Below the pieces are notes generated by a model. It was not told the origin of the DNA and made no database searches. It saw nothing but the letters and a program-made list of their open reading frames with translations. Shown in pieces: positions 25,847-35,550 of a stretch of DNA of 64,000 nucleotides. Origin of the DNA: Paenirhizobium naphthalenivorans (GTDB lineage: Bacteria; Pseudomonadota; Alphaproteobacteria; Rhizobiales; Rhizobiaceae). Positions within the stretch are counted from its first letter, which is position 1. Each line of letters begins with the position of its first letter. Both the position numbers and the translations under genes were made by a program. Where the stretch lies: NCBI RefSeq assembly GCF_007992095.1, contig NZ_BJZP01000010.1, positions 1 to 64,000 on the forward strand, in the 5' to 3' direction.

Positions 25847-26791
25847 ATGACAGATGATCTCTTGACCCCTCGCCACGAAGAGGGCGGCGCCTTCTGCGTC
25901 GCCGCGCTCTACCACTTCGCCCGCTTCCCGCGCTTCGAGAGCTTTCGCGCGGAACTCGATGCCGTCGCCCGTGAAAATGGCATCAAGGGCACGTTGCTGC
26001 TGGCCGCCGAAGGTATCAATGGCACCATAGCCGGCACCGACGAGGGCATCGCCAAGATCCTCGCCTTCATCCGCTCGCAGCCGGAATTCGCGGAGTTGGT
26101 GCACAAGGAAAGCCGCGCGGCGAAAATGCCCTTCCTGCGCATGAAGGTGCGCCTGAAGAAGGAAATCGTCACGATGGGCGTCGAGAACATCGACCCTAAC
26201 AAGATCGTCGGCACCTATGTCGATCCGAAGGATTGGAATGAACTGATCTCCGATCCCGAGACCATCGTCATCGATACCCGCAACGACTATGAGACGGCGA
26301 TCGGCATCTTCAAGGGCGCGATCGACCCGAATATCAAGACATTCCGCGAATTTCCCGACTGGATGCGCAACAATCCCGGCCTGCACAACAAGCCGAAGCT
26401 CGCGATGTATTGCACCGGCGGCATCCGTTGCGAGAAGTCGACGGCCTTCGCCAAGGAAATGGGCTTCGACGAGGTCTATCACCTCAAGGGCGGCATCCTT
26501 AAATATCTCGAGGAAGTGCCGGCGGAGGAAAGCCTATGGGATGGCGCCTGCTTCGTGTTCGACGAGCGCGTGTCGATCACCCATGGCCTGAAGCAGGGCG
26601 AGCACACGCTCTGCCATGCCTGCCGCTATCCACTGACGGCGGAAGAGGTGAAGTCACCGCTTTTTGAGGAAGGTGTCTCCTGCCCGCATTGCTACAAGGA
26701 TCGGACGGAAGCGGACAGGGATCGTTATCGCCAGCGGCAGATGCAGATCGCGCTCGCCAGGAAACGCGGCGAAAAGCACATCGGCAGTTGA
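25847..26791 (+). CDS. trhO: tRNA uridine(34) hydroxylase TrhO
   Basis: A 314-residue rhodanese-type protein that hydroxylates uridine 34 in the tRNA wobble position, the first step to 5-carboxymethoxyuridine-type modifications. The N-terminal acylphosphatase-like part contains [12 protein letters not shown]. The central rhodanese domain carries the catalytic loop [10 protein letters not shown] (Cys189 and Cys195). The C-terminal Cys-containing segment is [10 protein letters not shown] with SCPHCYKD. The length is normal. The gene is convergent with the GGDEF-EAL gene, only 15 bases away. Confidence 0.93.
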   Translation: MTDDLLTPRHEEGGAFCVAALYHFARFPRFESFRAELDAVARENGIKGTLLLAAEGINGTIAGTDEGIAKILAFIRSQPEFAELVHKESRAAKMPFLRMKVRLKKEIVTMGVENIDPNKIVGTYVDPKDWNELISDPETIVIDTRNDYETAIGIFKGAIDPNIKTFREFPDWMRNNPGLHNKPKLAMYCTGGIRCEKSTAFAKEMGFDEVYHLKGGILKYLEEVPAEESLWDGACFVFDERVSITHGLKQGEHTLCHACRYPLTAEEVKSPLFEEGVSCPHCYKDRTEADRDRYRQRQMQIALARKRGEKHIGS

Positions 26792-26806
26792 GGAAAGCGG
26801 CCGCGC

Positions 26807-29005
26807 TCAGGGCGTGTGGGCGCGCCTGCCGGCTGAGCGGCGGCGCCGGTCCTCGATGGCCTCGGGTGCACTGGGCTTGCCAAACAGATAGCCCTGCAAC
26901 TCGTCGCAACCGGCAAGCCTGAGCGCCACGGCCTGTTCCTCGGTCTCAACCCCCTCGGCCGTGACCGGAATCCCCATCGAACGGGCAAGCGCCACAGTTG
27001 CCTGCAGTGTCTCGACCGCATTCTGTCCGCCATCCAGCGCCGAAACCATGGACCGGTCGATTTTCATCCGGTCGAAGCCGAACTTGCGCAGATAGCCCAC
27101 GCTGGAGAAACCGGCGCCAAAATCGTCGAGCGCGATCTGCACGCCGATCTTGCGTAGCCGCTCGAGTGCCTGGATGGCGCGCTCTGGGCTGCGGACGAAA
27201 TAGGTTTCGGTCATTTCCAGCACCAGATGATGCGGATTCATGCCCGTATCGGCAAGTACGGCGGCGACCCGGCTGGCAAAGGCGGGATCGCGGAACTGCC
27301 CCGGCGACACGTTGACCGAAAGCCCGAGTTCGGGCCAGGCCCGCATCTGCGCGCATGCCTGCCTGAGGACACTGATCCCGAGCGCATCGATCATGCCACT
27401 GGCCTCGGCAACCGGAATGAACACGTCGGGCGGAACCAGGCCATGCCCCGCCCTGTTCCAGCGAGCCAACGCCTCGACGCTGACAAGCTCGCGGTCTCGT
27501 ACATCGACCACCGGCTGGTAGACCACGGTGATTTCGTCGTTGTCGATGGCGGCCCTGAGATCAAGCTCCAGGCGGTTGCGTTCTTCCCGCTCGTCATCCA
27601 TCCTTGGGTCATAGGAGGTCCAGCGGCCGCGACCGTTCTCCTTGGAACAATACATGGCCATGTCCGCGCGGCGGACCAGTTCCTCGCCCTCCGTCGCGCC
27701 TCCCGCCGACACGCAGAGGCCAATGCTGCAGCCGATGATGGCAACGCGTTCGCCGATCGAAAAAGGTTCGCCTAGGAATTCCAGGATGCTGTTGCACAGG
27801 CTGACCGACCGCGCCTCCGCGTTCGCTCCCGACACGACGATGGCGAATTCGTCACCGCCGACACGAGCGATGGTGTCGCCCTCGGCCACCAACGTTCTCA
27901 AACCTGCCGCCACACCCCGGATCAGTCGATCGCCGGTTGCGTGGCCGTAGGCATCATTGACCTCCTTGAAGCCGTCGAGATCAAGATAGAGCAGCCCAAC
28001 ATCCTCGCCGGAAAGACGCGCCCGCCCGACCCGGTCAGCGAGCCCGACAAACAGGCCCTCCCGATTGGCAAGACCACTCAGGCGATCGGTACGTGACATG
28101 CGCACGGCGGCGGCCTCATCGGCGCGGACGCGCCGTAGTTCCTTGGCGCCGACCAGCACCAGCAACAGGCAATAGATGCCAACGATCACCGTTGCGCTGG
28201 TGACGAGCGGCCGTACCTGCTCGCGGCTGATGTCGCCGGGTGCACGTGGCTCCCAACCCAGCGCGCCGAGCCCGTAACCAGAAGGGGAGCGGATATTCAC
28301 CCGGTGCGAAGCAGTGATATAGGCAGGCGTCAGTTGAAGACCTGGCAGAACATAGGCTTGCCCCACCCGCGCCACCGTTTGCGCACTCAGATGCCGCATA
28401 AAGACCAGATAGGCAGGGTTTGCGGGCGGCTCGAGATTATCGCTCGACTTCATCCGGATCATCGCAATGCCGGCAGCCGCCACACCCTTGGCCGTTTTGG
28501 TGAAACCGACCATCTGCGGCATCCGCCCGGCCGGCATCGACTTGACCTGATCGAGCATCAGCCTGACGTCCGCATTGACGAATTGCTCGATCGGCTCGGT
28601 GATCGGCTCGCCATCGGAATAGGCCATCACGCTGCGACCATGCTGGTCGAGAAGGATTGCGACGTCGAACAGGTCGCTCTCGAAGGTCATGTCACCGAAA
28701 TTACGGACGATCCAGTCGGCGTCCTGCTTATTGTAGACATACTCGGCGGCGTCGTCCCAGTTCGCGTAGTCATTGAGCGTGGCGCCAAGCTGGTATTTGA
28801 AAGTGCGAATGGCCCCCGTCACCGTCTCGCGCGATCGCTCTTCATCGAGGCGGTTGGCGTAATCTGCTACCCGGTCCAGTGCGGTCAGTACGATGCTCGT
28901 CACAATCACCCCAGTTGCGGCAAAGACGAGCAGCATGAGCATCACCGCGAAGCGGCGATCGAATGAGGCGTGGCGCCGCCTGAGTTTGAACGCACTGAAA
29001 CGCAT
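26807..29005 (-). CDS. CHASE4-GGDEF-EAL cyclic di-GMP enzyme
   Basis: A 732-residue inner-membrane protein. A first membrane segment near residues 20-45 and a second near 268-288 flank a ~220-residue periplasmic CHASE4-like sensor (LGATLNDYANWDDAAEYVY is characteristic). The cytoplasm then holds a GGDEF domain with intact GGDEF at 383-387 and an EAL domain with EALARW at 511-516 and LDDFGAGFSS near 628. Both active sites look complete, so it may make and degrade cyclic di-GMP. The RxxD inhibition site is missing. AAGG lies near the ATG at 29005. Confidence 0.9.
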   Translation of the reverse strand: MRFSAFKLRRRHASFDRRFAVMLMLLVFAATGVIVTSIVLTALDRVADYANRLDEERSRETVTGAIRTFKYQLGATLNDYANWDDAAEYVYNKQDADWIVRNFGDMTFESDLFDVAILLDQHGRSVMAYSDGEPITEPIEQFVNADVRLMLDQVKSMPAGRMPQMVGFTKTAKGVAAAGIAMIRMKSSDNLEPPANPAYLVFMRHLSAQTVARVGQAYVLPGLQLTPAYITASHRVNIRSPSGYGLGALGWEPRAPGDISREQVRPLVTSATVIVGIYCLLLVLVGAKELRRVRADEAAAVRMSRTDRLSGLANREGLFVGLADRVGRARLSGEDVGLLYLDLDGFKEVNDAYGHATGDRLIRGVAAGLRTLVAEGDTIARVGGDEFAIVVSGANAEARSVSLCNSILEFLGEPFSIGERVAIIGCSIGLCVSAGGATEGEELVRRADMAMYCSKENGRGRWTSYDPRMDDEREERNRLELDLRAAIDNDEITVVYQPVVDVRDRELVSVEALARWNRAGHGLVPPDVFIPVAEASGMIDALGISVLRQACAQMRAWPELGLSVNVSPGQFRDPAFASRVAAVLADTGMNPHHLVLEMTETYFVRSPERAIQALERLRKIGVQIALDDFGAGFSSVGYLRKFGFDRMKIDRSMVSALDGGQNAVETLQATVALARSMGIPVTAEGVETEEQAVALRLAGCDELQGYLFGKPSAPEAIEDRRRRSAGRRAHTP

Positions 29006-29103
29006 AAGCCGACCTTGGAATGATAGGCCAGCCTGCCGCAGAATGTGTTCAATTTGACTTAACGCAAGATTGCGACAAGGCCTCAAAGGGCCCGCAACGT
29101 ATG

Positions 29104-29133
29104 AAAAACCTCCCCCGACAAAGTCGGGAGAGG
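29104..29133 (-). terminator. Rho-independent terminator of metNIQ
   Basis: On the minus strand an 11-base stem (one mismatch, loop ttt) is followed by five T residues, 39 bases after the metQ stop codon. Confidence 0.85.
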
Positions 29134-29171
29134 TCAAAGTTCCATCCGGCCAGTAACCGAATGCTCAGCCG

Positions 29172-29951
29172 TCACCAAGCGGCGACGATAGCACCCTTGA
29201 ATTCTTCAGCGATGAATGCCTTGATCTCGTCGCTGTGGTAGGCCTCGACGAGGGTCTTGACCCAGGGGGCATCCTTGTCGGCCGAGCGTACGGCGATGAC
29301 ATTCACGTAAGGCGCCTTTTCACCTTCGATGGCAATCGAATCCGTCTTCGGGTTGAGGCCGGCCTCAATGGCGTAATTGGTGTTGATCACCGAGGCATCG
29401 ACGTCGTCGAGCGAACGCGGCAACTGGGCGGCATCGAGTTCGACGAGCTCGATATTCTTCGGATTTTCGATGACGTCGGCCGGGCCGATCTTCAGACCCT
29501 TGGCGGCGTCGACCTTGATCAGGCCCTTGTCGGCAAGCACCAGCAGCGCGCGGCCGCCGTTGGTCGGATCGTTCGGGATGGCGATCTTGGCGCCTTCGGC
29601 CAATTCATCGAGGCTCTTCACCTTCTTGGAATAGACGCCCATCGGAAAGTTGACGGTGGGGGCGACGCTGACAAGATCGAAGCCACGGTCGGCGACCTGA
29701 TTGTCAAGATAGGGCTGATGCTGGAAGGAATTGGCGTTGAGGTCACCATCGGCCAGCGCCTGGTTCGGCACGACATAGTCGGAGAACTCGAGGATCTCGA
29801 TGTCGAGCCCCTTGGTCGCGGCCACCTCCTTCACCTTCTCCATGATCTGCGCATGCGGACCGCCGGTCACACCGACCTTGATGGTTTCAGCCAGGGCCAT
29901 GCCGGCGGAAAAGAGAGCGGCGAGAGAAGCCGCGAGGATCAGTTTCTTCAT
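29172..29951 (-). CDS. metQ: Methionine-binding protein MetQ
   Basis: A 259-residue periplasmic binding protein of the NlpA family that captures methionine for the MetNI importer. A signal peptide ends near GMALA before ETIKVGVTGGPHAQIM. Later family blocks include DYVVPNQALADGDLNANSFQ and AIPNDPTNGGRALLVL. Unlike the enterobacterial protein there is no lipobox cysteine, so it is probably soluble in the periplasm. AAGGAG precedes the ATG at 29951. The open frame runs upstream through metI, but that part is not homologous to MetQ. It is the last gene of metN-metI-metQ. Confidence 0.94.
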   Translation of the reverse strand: MKKLILAASLAALFSAGMALAETIKVGVTGGPHAQIMEKVKEVAATKGLDIEILEFSDYVVPNQALADGDLNANSFQHQPYLDNQVADRGFDLVSVAPTVNFPMGVYSKKVKSLDELAEGAKIAIPNDPTNGGRALLVLADKGLIKVDAAKGLKIGPADVIENPKNIELVELDAAQLPRSLDDVDASVINTNYAIEAGLNPKTDSIAIEGEKAPYVNVIAVRSADKDAPWVKTLVEAYHSDEIKAFIAEEFKGAIVAAW

Positions 29952-29989
29952 GGAAATCACTCCTTGGGTTTTCTGAAGAAGGAAATGTT

Positions 29990-30658
29990 TCAGTTCTTGC
30001 GACTGCGCCTGTCGAAGCGCCGCGCCAAGTGATCGCCTGCGCTCTGTACCGCCTGGACGAGAACGATCAGCACGACGACCACCGCCAGCATCACGTCCGG
30101 CATGAAGCGCTGGTAGCCGTAACGGATACCAAGATCGCCGAGCCCGCCGCCGCCGACCGCACCGACCATCGCTGAAAAGCCGATCAGGCTGACCAGCGTC
30201 AGCGTCAGTGCCAGCACGATGCCAGGCCGAGCCTCGGCGAGAAGCACCTTGGTGACGATCTGGAGCGGCGTTGCACCCATGGCCCGCGCCGCCTCGATCA
30301 GCCCCTTGTCCACTTCGCGGATCGAGGCCTCGACAAGGCGAGCGACGAAAGGAATCGTGGCGACGGTCAGTGGCACAATGGCCGCGGCCGTGCCGATCGA
30401 GGTCCCGGTGATGAACCGCGTGAACGGAATGATCGCCACGACGAGGATGATGAACGGCGTAGAGCGCGCCGCGTTGACGATTAGCCCGACGATGCGGTTG
30501 ACGGCCGGCGCGGCGAAAAGCTCGCCCTTGCCGCTGGTCGCCAGGAAGACACCGATCGGCAAGCCGATCACCGTACCGATCAGGCCGGCGACCGTGACCA
30601 TCTGCAAGGTCTGCCACAGCGCCTTGGCGAGAAGACTAAAGAGCATGTCAAACGCCAT
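29990..30658 (-). CDS. metI: Methionine ABC transporter permease MetI
   Basis: A 222-residue inner-membrane permease with five or six helices. The coupling EAA-type loop ([21 protein letters not shown]) contacts MetN, and the following [19 protein letters not shown] is typical of MetI. The ATG at 30658 has AAGGAGG nine bases upstream and lies 11 bases inside the end of metN, so translation is coupled. It forms the membrane channel of the methionine importer. Confidence 0.94.
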   Translation of the reverse strand: MAFDMLFSLLAKALWQTLQMVTVAGLIGTVIGLPIGVFLATSGKGELFAAPAVNRIVGLIVNAARSTPFIILVVAIIPFTRFITGTSIGTAAAIVPLTVATIPFVARLVEASIREVDKGLIEAARAMGATPLQIVTKVLLAEARPGIVLALTLTLVSLIGFSAMVGAVGGGGLGDLGIRYGYQRFMPDVMLAVVVVLIVLVQAVQSAGDHLARRFDRRSRKN

Positions 30659-31724
30659 AACCGAGCACCTCCTTGGCAAGACCGGTCTGCTGGTAGAAGC
30701 GGCTGGCGCGCTCCAGCGTGACCGGATCGGCGGGATAGGACACGACGAGCGAGCCGAAAGGCTCCCCGGCGATCTCGTCGATCGCACCGGCGAGAATATT
30801 GACATCGGCGCCAAGCTCGGCGACCAGCCGCGCGGTCAAGGGCTGGAAAGCCGTCTCGCCGAAGAAAACCAGCCGCACCAGGGCACGATCACCCGGCGCC
30901 GGCTCGGATTTCAGATCCGAACGGATCCATTCGGGCAGCTTGGCGCCGATCGAGGCGGAAAGCTGCGCCTGCGTCGTCTCGTGTTTCGGCGCGGTGAAGA
31001 CGTCGAAGGTCCGGCCATGCTCGACGATCAGCCCCCGGTCGATCACCGCGACCTGCGAAGCGATGGTCTTCACCACTTCCATTTCGTGAGTGATCAGAAG
31101 AACGGTGAGACCGAGATCGCGGTTGATGGTCTTGAGAAGCTCGAGGATCGACTGGGTCGTTTCCGGATCGAGCGCCGAGGTCGCCTCGTCCGACAGCAAG
31201 AGCTGTGGTTCGGTGGCGAGTGCCCTGGCAATGCCGACACGCTGCTTCTGGCCACCGGACAGTTCCGCCGGATAGCGTCTCGCCTTGTCGGCAAGCCCGA
31301 CCAGATCCATCAGCGGCTTTACCCGCGCGTCGATGGTCTGCCTGTCCACGCCGGCGATCTCCAGCGGCAAGGCGATATTGTCGCGCACGGTACGCGAGGA
31401 CAACAGGTTGAAATGCTGGAAAATCATCCCGACTTCGCGGCGAAGCGCGCGAAGGGCGGCATCATCGAGCCCGCCGACATCGACGCCGTCGACCAGCACC
31501 TTGCCGGATGACGGAAGCTCCAACCCATTGACCAGCCGGATCAGGGTCGATTTGCCCGCACCGGAGCGGCCGATGATGCCGGTGATCGCGCCTTTCGGCA
31601 CGATATAGTCAATGCCCGCCAGCGCGGTGAAAGCCGGCTGGCCTTTCGTGCCGCCGAAGCGCTTGGTGACGCCTTCGAAGGCGACCATGGGGCGCTGGGT
31701 AAGTTGATCAATGGGCGCACTCAT
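30648..31724 (-). CDS. metN: Methionine ABC transporter ATP-binding protein MetN
   Basis: A 358-residue ATPase that drives methionine uptake. Walker [10 protein letters not shown] is near residue 52-60, the Q-loop is in IFQHFNLL, the signature is LSGGQKQR and Walker [13 protein letters not shown] follows. A C-terminal NIL domain (~275-350, [20 protein letters not shown] and onward) is the methionine-sensing site that gives product inhibition. It is the first gene of the operon. I looked for a SAM-II-type riboswitch upstream and could not recognise one. Confidence 0.94.
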   Translation of the reverse strand: MSAPIDQLTQRPMVAFEGVTKRFGGTKGQPAFTALAGIDYIVPKGAITGIIGRSGAGKSTLIRLVNGLELPSSGKVLVDGVDVGGLDDAALRALRREVGMIFQHFNLLSSRTVRDNIALPLEIAGVDRQTIDARVKPLMDLVGLADKARRYPAELSGGQKQRVGIARALATEPQLLLSDEATSALDPETTQSILELLKTINRDLGLTVLLITHEMEVVKTIASQVAVIDRGLIVEHGRTFDVFTAPKHETTQAQLSASIGAKLPEWIRSDLKSEPAPGDRALVRLVFFGETAFQPLTARLVAELGADVNILAGAIDEIAGEPFGSLVVSYPADPVTLERASRFYQQTGLAKEVLGYGV

Positions 31725-32267
31725 CGGAAGCCTCCATTCGAGGCGCAGCGCGGTATGGATCGATTGGTCATGGAAGTCTCTTCGGTGAGCGCCGCGTCAC
31801 GCGGCAAAGATGATGGCCTGCCGGATGGTCTATCGCGACATACACTTTCGGACGATTCTGCGCCGCTCTAGCATCTTTGGTTTCACCTTTTCAAACCCGC
31901 CGGCGCAGATCAGCCCTGCATTGCGGAAAACTGATCCGCTTATGCCACCCGGTAGCGCGCTGGAACAGACATGATTTTCCGCGCCATTGGCGATACGGCG
32001 GAATATTCGTCCAAATCCATTGAACTGCACTCCGTTTCCGACAGCCGTTTCCTGAACCGGCGACATGCAAGCCAGCAGCCCTTGAGCACTCACGGAAATC
32101 ATACCGCCCCTTTTCCGCATCAAAATACGGCTACTCGAAGGGGCTGACCGGCGGGCCGGGTGCTTGTTCCCACCAGTGCCCGAGGGCGTTGAGCAGCTGA
32201 TCAGAAGCTCTTCGCCCGCAAGCTGAAAGGCGCGCCCACCCGTAAGCAGGCGCCCTTTTATTCGCGA
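31725..32267. other. Intergenic region upstream of metN
   Basis: About 540 bases carry no supported gene. A 97-codon minus-strand frame at 31830-32123 has no recognisable feature. The hairpin gccgcg-tca-cgcggc (31791-31805) lies in the metN leader. Near 32228-32257 a GC-rich inverted repeat (ggcgc...gcgcc) next to the nitroreductase stop may be its terminator. A 5' regulatory RNA for metN is possible but I cannot identify one. Confidence 0.4.
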
Positions 32268-32900
32268 TTAGTTCAAGACGGTGACGAATTTCTCCTTGGG
32301 ACGACGAACCTTCTTGAGGTTCACCAGCCAGTCGCCTTCCGCCTCGCGATAGCCGAGCGGCATGATGGTGACCGAGCGCAGACCGCGCTCGCGCAAGCCC
32401 AGGATCTCGTCGAGCTTGGCGGCATCGAAGCCTTCCATCGGCGTTGCGTCCACGCCTTCAAAGGCCGCAGCCGTCAGCGCAATCCCAAAGCCGATATAGG
32501 CCTGACGGGCGGCATGCTCGAAGTTCACCTGCGGATCGCGCGGGACATAGGTGTTGAGCAACATCTGGCGATAGTTTTCCCAGCCCTCGTTGATCAGTCC
32601 GCGTTCCTCGTTGACCAGATCAAACATCGCATTGATGCGGTCCGCCGTGTAATTGTCCCAGGCGGCGAAGACCAGCAGGTGCGAGCCATCAGTGACCTGG
32701 GCCTGGTTCCAGGCGATCTCGCGGATCTTGGCCTTGGTTTCCGGGTTCTTCACAACGATGATCTCGTAGGGCTGTAGACCGCTGGAGGTCGGCGCGAGAC
32801 GGGCGGCTTCGAGAATGCGTTCGACCTTGTCTTCCGCAACCGGCTTGGTGGGATCCATCTTCTTGGTGGCGTAGCGCCAGTTGAGCTTTTCGAGTAGCAA
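32268..32900 (-). CDS. NAD(P)H-dependent nitroreductase family oxidoreductase
   Basis: A 210-residue FMN-dependent oxidoreductase of the nitroreductase family (NfsB/YdgI-like). Typical blocks are NWRYATKKMDP at the N-terminus, LEAARLAPTSSGLQPYEIIV (substrate and FMN contact), AARQAYIGFGIALTAAAFEG and the terminal LGLRERGLRSVTIMPLGYRE. I take the TTG at 32900 as start, because AGGAAAGG sits seven bases upstream and the family begins there. No ATG fits as well. It is divergent from an HxlR regulator, the usual arrangement for redox- or quinone-responsive nitroreductases. Confidence 0.88.
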   Translation of the reverse strand: MLLEKLNWRYATKKMDPTKPVAEDKVERILEAARLAPTSSGLQPYEIIVVKNPETKAKIREIAWNQAQVTDGSHLLVFAAWDNYTADRINAMFDLVNEERGLINEGWENYRQMLLNTYVPRDPQVNFEHAARQAYIGFGIALTAAAFEGVDATPMEGFDAAKLDEILGLRERGLRSVTIMPLGYREAEGDWLVNLKKVRRPKEKFVTVLN

Positions 32901-32984
32901 GATAGTGCCTTTCCTGGTTATCCGCGCGTATCGCCCTTGCCCCCGGGAGGCTGGGAATGGGCGAAGCACATTCGGTATATTTTC

Positions 32985-33050
32985 GTAACCTGGTCAAAAT
33001 AGGTAACTTGAAATCCGACGCAAGAAGGCACATTTTTGTAACCGGTGACC
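32985..33050. promoter_or_regulatory. Repeated GTAAC boxes in the nitroreductase/HxlR intergenic region
   Basis: GTAACC (32985-32990), GGTAAC (33002-33007) and GTAACCGGTGAC (33038-33049, nearly palindromic) lie in the 163-base divergent gap. Two of them share a TTTTYGTAACC context. They are candidate HxlR binding sites covering both promoters. Confidence 0.4.
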
Positions 33051-33063
33051 AAGGGGGAGGACG

Positions 33064-33462
33064 ATGCCGAAACACTACGACCTGTCAAAATGCCAGACGG
33101 TCAGCGAGATGCTGTCGCGCATCGGCGACAAGTGGAGCGTACTGGTCATTATGATGCTGGGTGACGGACCGTCGCGTTTCAGCGACCTGAAGCGCGCGGT
33201 TGTCGGCGTCTCGCAACGCATGCTGACGCTGACGCTACGCGCGCTCGAACGCGATGGATTGGTGAAACGCACCGTCTATCCAACCGTCCCGCCACGTGTC
33301 GAATATGAGCTGACCGAACTCGGCCAGTCACTGCGCGGTCCAATTCAGGCAGTCGGCGGCTGGGTGTTCAACAATCATGACAAGATCCACGCCGCCCGGA
33401 CCGATTTCGACAAGCGCAACAACATCGAGCACGCCGATACGAAACTCGCTCGCCTGGGCTGA
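33064..33462 (+). CDS. HxlR family transcriptional regulator
   Basis: A 132-residue winged-helix regulator of the HxlR/DUF24 family. A cysteine near the N-terminus ([20 protein letters not shown], Cys10) is the redox- or quinone-sensing residue in characterised members. The recognition helix lies in [20 protein letters not shown] and the wing in [27 protein letters not shown] precedes the ATG. It is divergent from the nitroreductase gene and most likely controls it. Confidence 0.9.
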   Translation: MPKHYDLSKCQTVSEMLSRIGDKWSVLVIMMLGDGPSRFSDLKRAVVGVSQRMLTLTLRALERDGLVKRTVYPTVPPRVEYELTELGQSLRGPIQAVGGWVFNNHDKIHAARTDFDKRNNIEHADTKLARLG

Positions 33463-33512
33463 CGGGCCAAGCCCTGCCGTTGTGCGCCGGCTTGACCGAG
33501 ACGAGCCGGAAC

Positions 33513-34886
33513 TCACCCCGCCTTGTGATTGCCCTTGGGGAATTGCGCGGCAAGCTCACCATACCACTTGCCGCTTTTCTTTACCGTGCGCACCTGGGTG
33601 CCGTAGTCGACATGGACGAGGCCGAAACGCATACGATAGCCTTCGGCCCATTCAAAATTGTCCATCAGGCTCCACGCGAAATAGCCCCTCATCGGTATGC
33701 CATCCTTGATCAGATCGGCGACGACGGAGAGATGCTCGGCGTAATAGTCGAGCCGCGGCTGATCGTCGACCTCGCCGTTCTCCACCTCCATGTTGTAGCA
33801 GGCGCCGTTCTCCGTGATGTAGCAGACCGGTAGTTCGTAGCGGTCGTAAAGCCCCTCAACCAGCGACTTGAGCGCCGGCGCATAGACTTCCCAGCCAATA
33901 TCCGTCTTGACCTTGGAGACCGGCGGCGCACCGATGGTCGCGGGGAATTCCGCGCCCGGCGTTGGATCGTCGGCGACCCGCATAGGCGTATAATAGTTCA
34001 GCCCCCACCAGTCGAGTTTCTGGCCGATGACCTCCATGTCGCCGGCTTCGATCGTCGGCAGCCGGTCGCCGAGTGCCGACAGGAAGTCGGCCGGATATTC
34101 ACCCTTGAACACCGGATCGAAAAACACACCGTTGTGGAACTGGAAGGCTCGCTCGGCGGCGACCTTGTCAGCCGCACTGTCGGAACCGGGAATGACCTCA
34201 TGAGCATTCAGCACCAGGCCGGCCGGGACCTGAGGCGCCACCTGACGGATCGCATCGATACCGAGGCCGTGCGCCAGATTGGTGTAGTGCAAGGCATGCA
34301 GCGCCGCATCCATGTTCCTCTCGCCCGGCGCATGCACGCCGTAAAGATGCGACAGCCAGACAGAGCACCACGGCTCATTGAAGGTCGCGACCGCATCCAG
34401 TCGGTCGCCGAGCCGGGCCATGACGATCTTGGCGTAGCGCTGGAAGGCATAGGCCGTCGAGCGCGCCGTCCAGCCGCCATCGCCCATCAAGGCCAATGGA
34501 AGATCCCAATGGTAAAGGGTGGCGAACGCCTTGATGCCGCGATCCTTCAACCCGTCGATCAGCCTGTCGTAGAAGTCGAGCCCGGTTTCGTTGATCCGTC
34601 CCGTTCCCTCCGGAATAACGCGCGGCCAGGCGATCGAGAAGCGATAGGCCGATTCGCCCATGTCCTTGATCAGATCGAGATCGGCTTCCCAGCGGTGATA
34701 GTGGTCGCAAGCGACATCACCGTTCTGCCGACCATAGACGTGGCCCGGCATATTGGCGAAAGCATCCCAAATCGACGGCTTGCGGCCATCGGCTTTGGAG
34801 GCTCCTTCGATCTGGAAGGCGGCGGTCGCCACGCCGAAGGTGAAATCGCCGGGGAAGCGGCTTGCGAGGAGCTTGGGATCGATCAT
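33513..34886 (-). CDS. Beta-glucosidase, glycoside hydrolase family 1
   Basis: A 457-residue retaining beta-glycosidase. The acid/base glutamate is Glu171 in TFNEPW and the nucleophile is Glu359 in ITENGA. The N-terminal FTFGVATAAFQIEG and the WSLMDNFEWAEGYRMRFGLV segment are hallmarks of the family. It has no signal peptide, so it cleaves imported oligosaccharides such as cellobiose in the cytoplasm. No sugar transporter is adjacent. The family also includes 6-phospho-beta-glycosidases, but the residues around the active site read as the plain glucosidase type. Confidence 0.92.
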   Translation of the reverse strand: MIDPKLLASRFPGDFTFGVATAAFQIEGASKADGRKPSIWDAFANMPGHVYGRQNGDVACDHYHRWEADLDLIKDMGESAYRFSIAWPRVIPEGTGRINETGLDFYDRLIDGLKDRGIKAFATLYHWDLPLALMGDGGWTARSTAYAFQRYAKIVMARLGDRLDAVATFNEPWCSVWLSHLYGVHAPGERNMDAALHALHYTNLAHGLGIDAIRQVAPQVPAGLVLNAHEVIPGSDSAADKVAAERAFQFHNGVFFDPVFKGEYPADFLSALGDRLPTIEAGDMEVIGQKLDWWGLNYYTPMRVADDPTPGAEFPATIGAPPVSKVKTDIGWEVYAPALKSLVEGLYDRYELPVCYITENGACYNMEVENGEVDDQPRLDYYAEHLSVVADLIKDGIPMRGYFAWSLMDNFEWAEGYRMRFGLVHVDYGTQVRTVKKSGKWYGELAAQFPKGNHKAG

Positions 34887-35032
34887 GGGGCCCGCCGATA
34901 GGGTTGCGCGGCCCGTAAGCCGTCGTAAAGCGGCGATTTAACCAAGCCCGGCGGGCTTGTACAGAGCAGCCCACAGGAATCTGTAACGTTTCAGCCCAGT
35001 AAACCTCGACAAGAGCATGATCGACAGGGCCA

Positions 35033-35473
35033 TTACGCCCCGAACCAATGCCTCTGGAAGATCGCCTTGACCACGCGCATACGCCCCTCCATACGGATCT
35101 CCATTGTCATATGAAGACGGTCGCCACGGAGAATGAAGTCAATCGAGAACGGCCGCCCGCGCAAACCGCTAGTGAGCGTCGAACTCCACCGGCCATCACC
35201 ACGCAGCATGAAACGTCCCTCAGACACACCGGGCCGCAGCGTGGCGGACCAACCATTATTGGCCGCCACGGAGAGACCTTGGTCGCCGTCGACGAAGACG
35301 ATCTCGCATCGATCACACCTTCCCGCGTTGGACGCCACTTGCTTCCACGGTCCGATATAGTCGTTGAGCTCTGTAGCCGCATGCGAGAGCGGAACGCAGC
35401 AAACGACAACCATCAAGATTGCCGAGCAGATCAGTTTGGAGATCAAAAGCATCCAAGCCTCTATTTCCTTCAT
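35033..35473 (-). CDS. Hypothetical exported protein
   Basis: A 146-residue protein with a hydrophobic export signal (MLLISKLICSAILMVVVCCV, cleaved near SHA before ATELNDYIG). The mature part is small and beta-rich, with a CDRC pair near the N-terminus and RMEGRMRVVKAIFQRHWFG at the end. I do not recognise a family. Base composition is lower in GC than the neighbours. The start may be the GTG at 35476 or the ATG at 35473, with only a weak ribosome site. It lies alone between GH1 and Gfo/Idh/MocA genes. Confidence 0.6.
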   Translation of the reverse strand: MKEIEAWMLLISKLICSAILMVVVCCVPLSHAATELNDYIGPWKQVASNAGRCDRCEIVFVDGDQGLSVAANNGWSATLRPGVSEGRFMLRGDGRWSSTLTSGLRGRPFSIDFILRGDRLHMTMEIRMEGRMRVVKAIFQRHWFGA

Positions 35474-35550
35474 CACACGAAACTCTCAAGAAACGGCTGC
35501 CATTTGCGCGCGAGTTGATCAGATCCCGTTCGGTCGGCAGGGTCGTACAG

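Noticed and set aside
29172-30617. A 481-codon frame including metQ
   Set aside because: The upstream 220 codons overlap metI in another frame and are not MetQ-like; the strong ribosome site supports a start at 29951.
31725-31900. SAM-II or other methionine riboswitch before metN
   Set aside because: Expected by function, but I could not match the SAM-II pseudoknot core; only a short GC hairpin is visible.
31830-32123. A 97-codon minus-strand frame upstream of metN
   Set aside because: No ribosome site, no recognisable features, and codon use unlike the neighbours.
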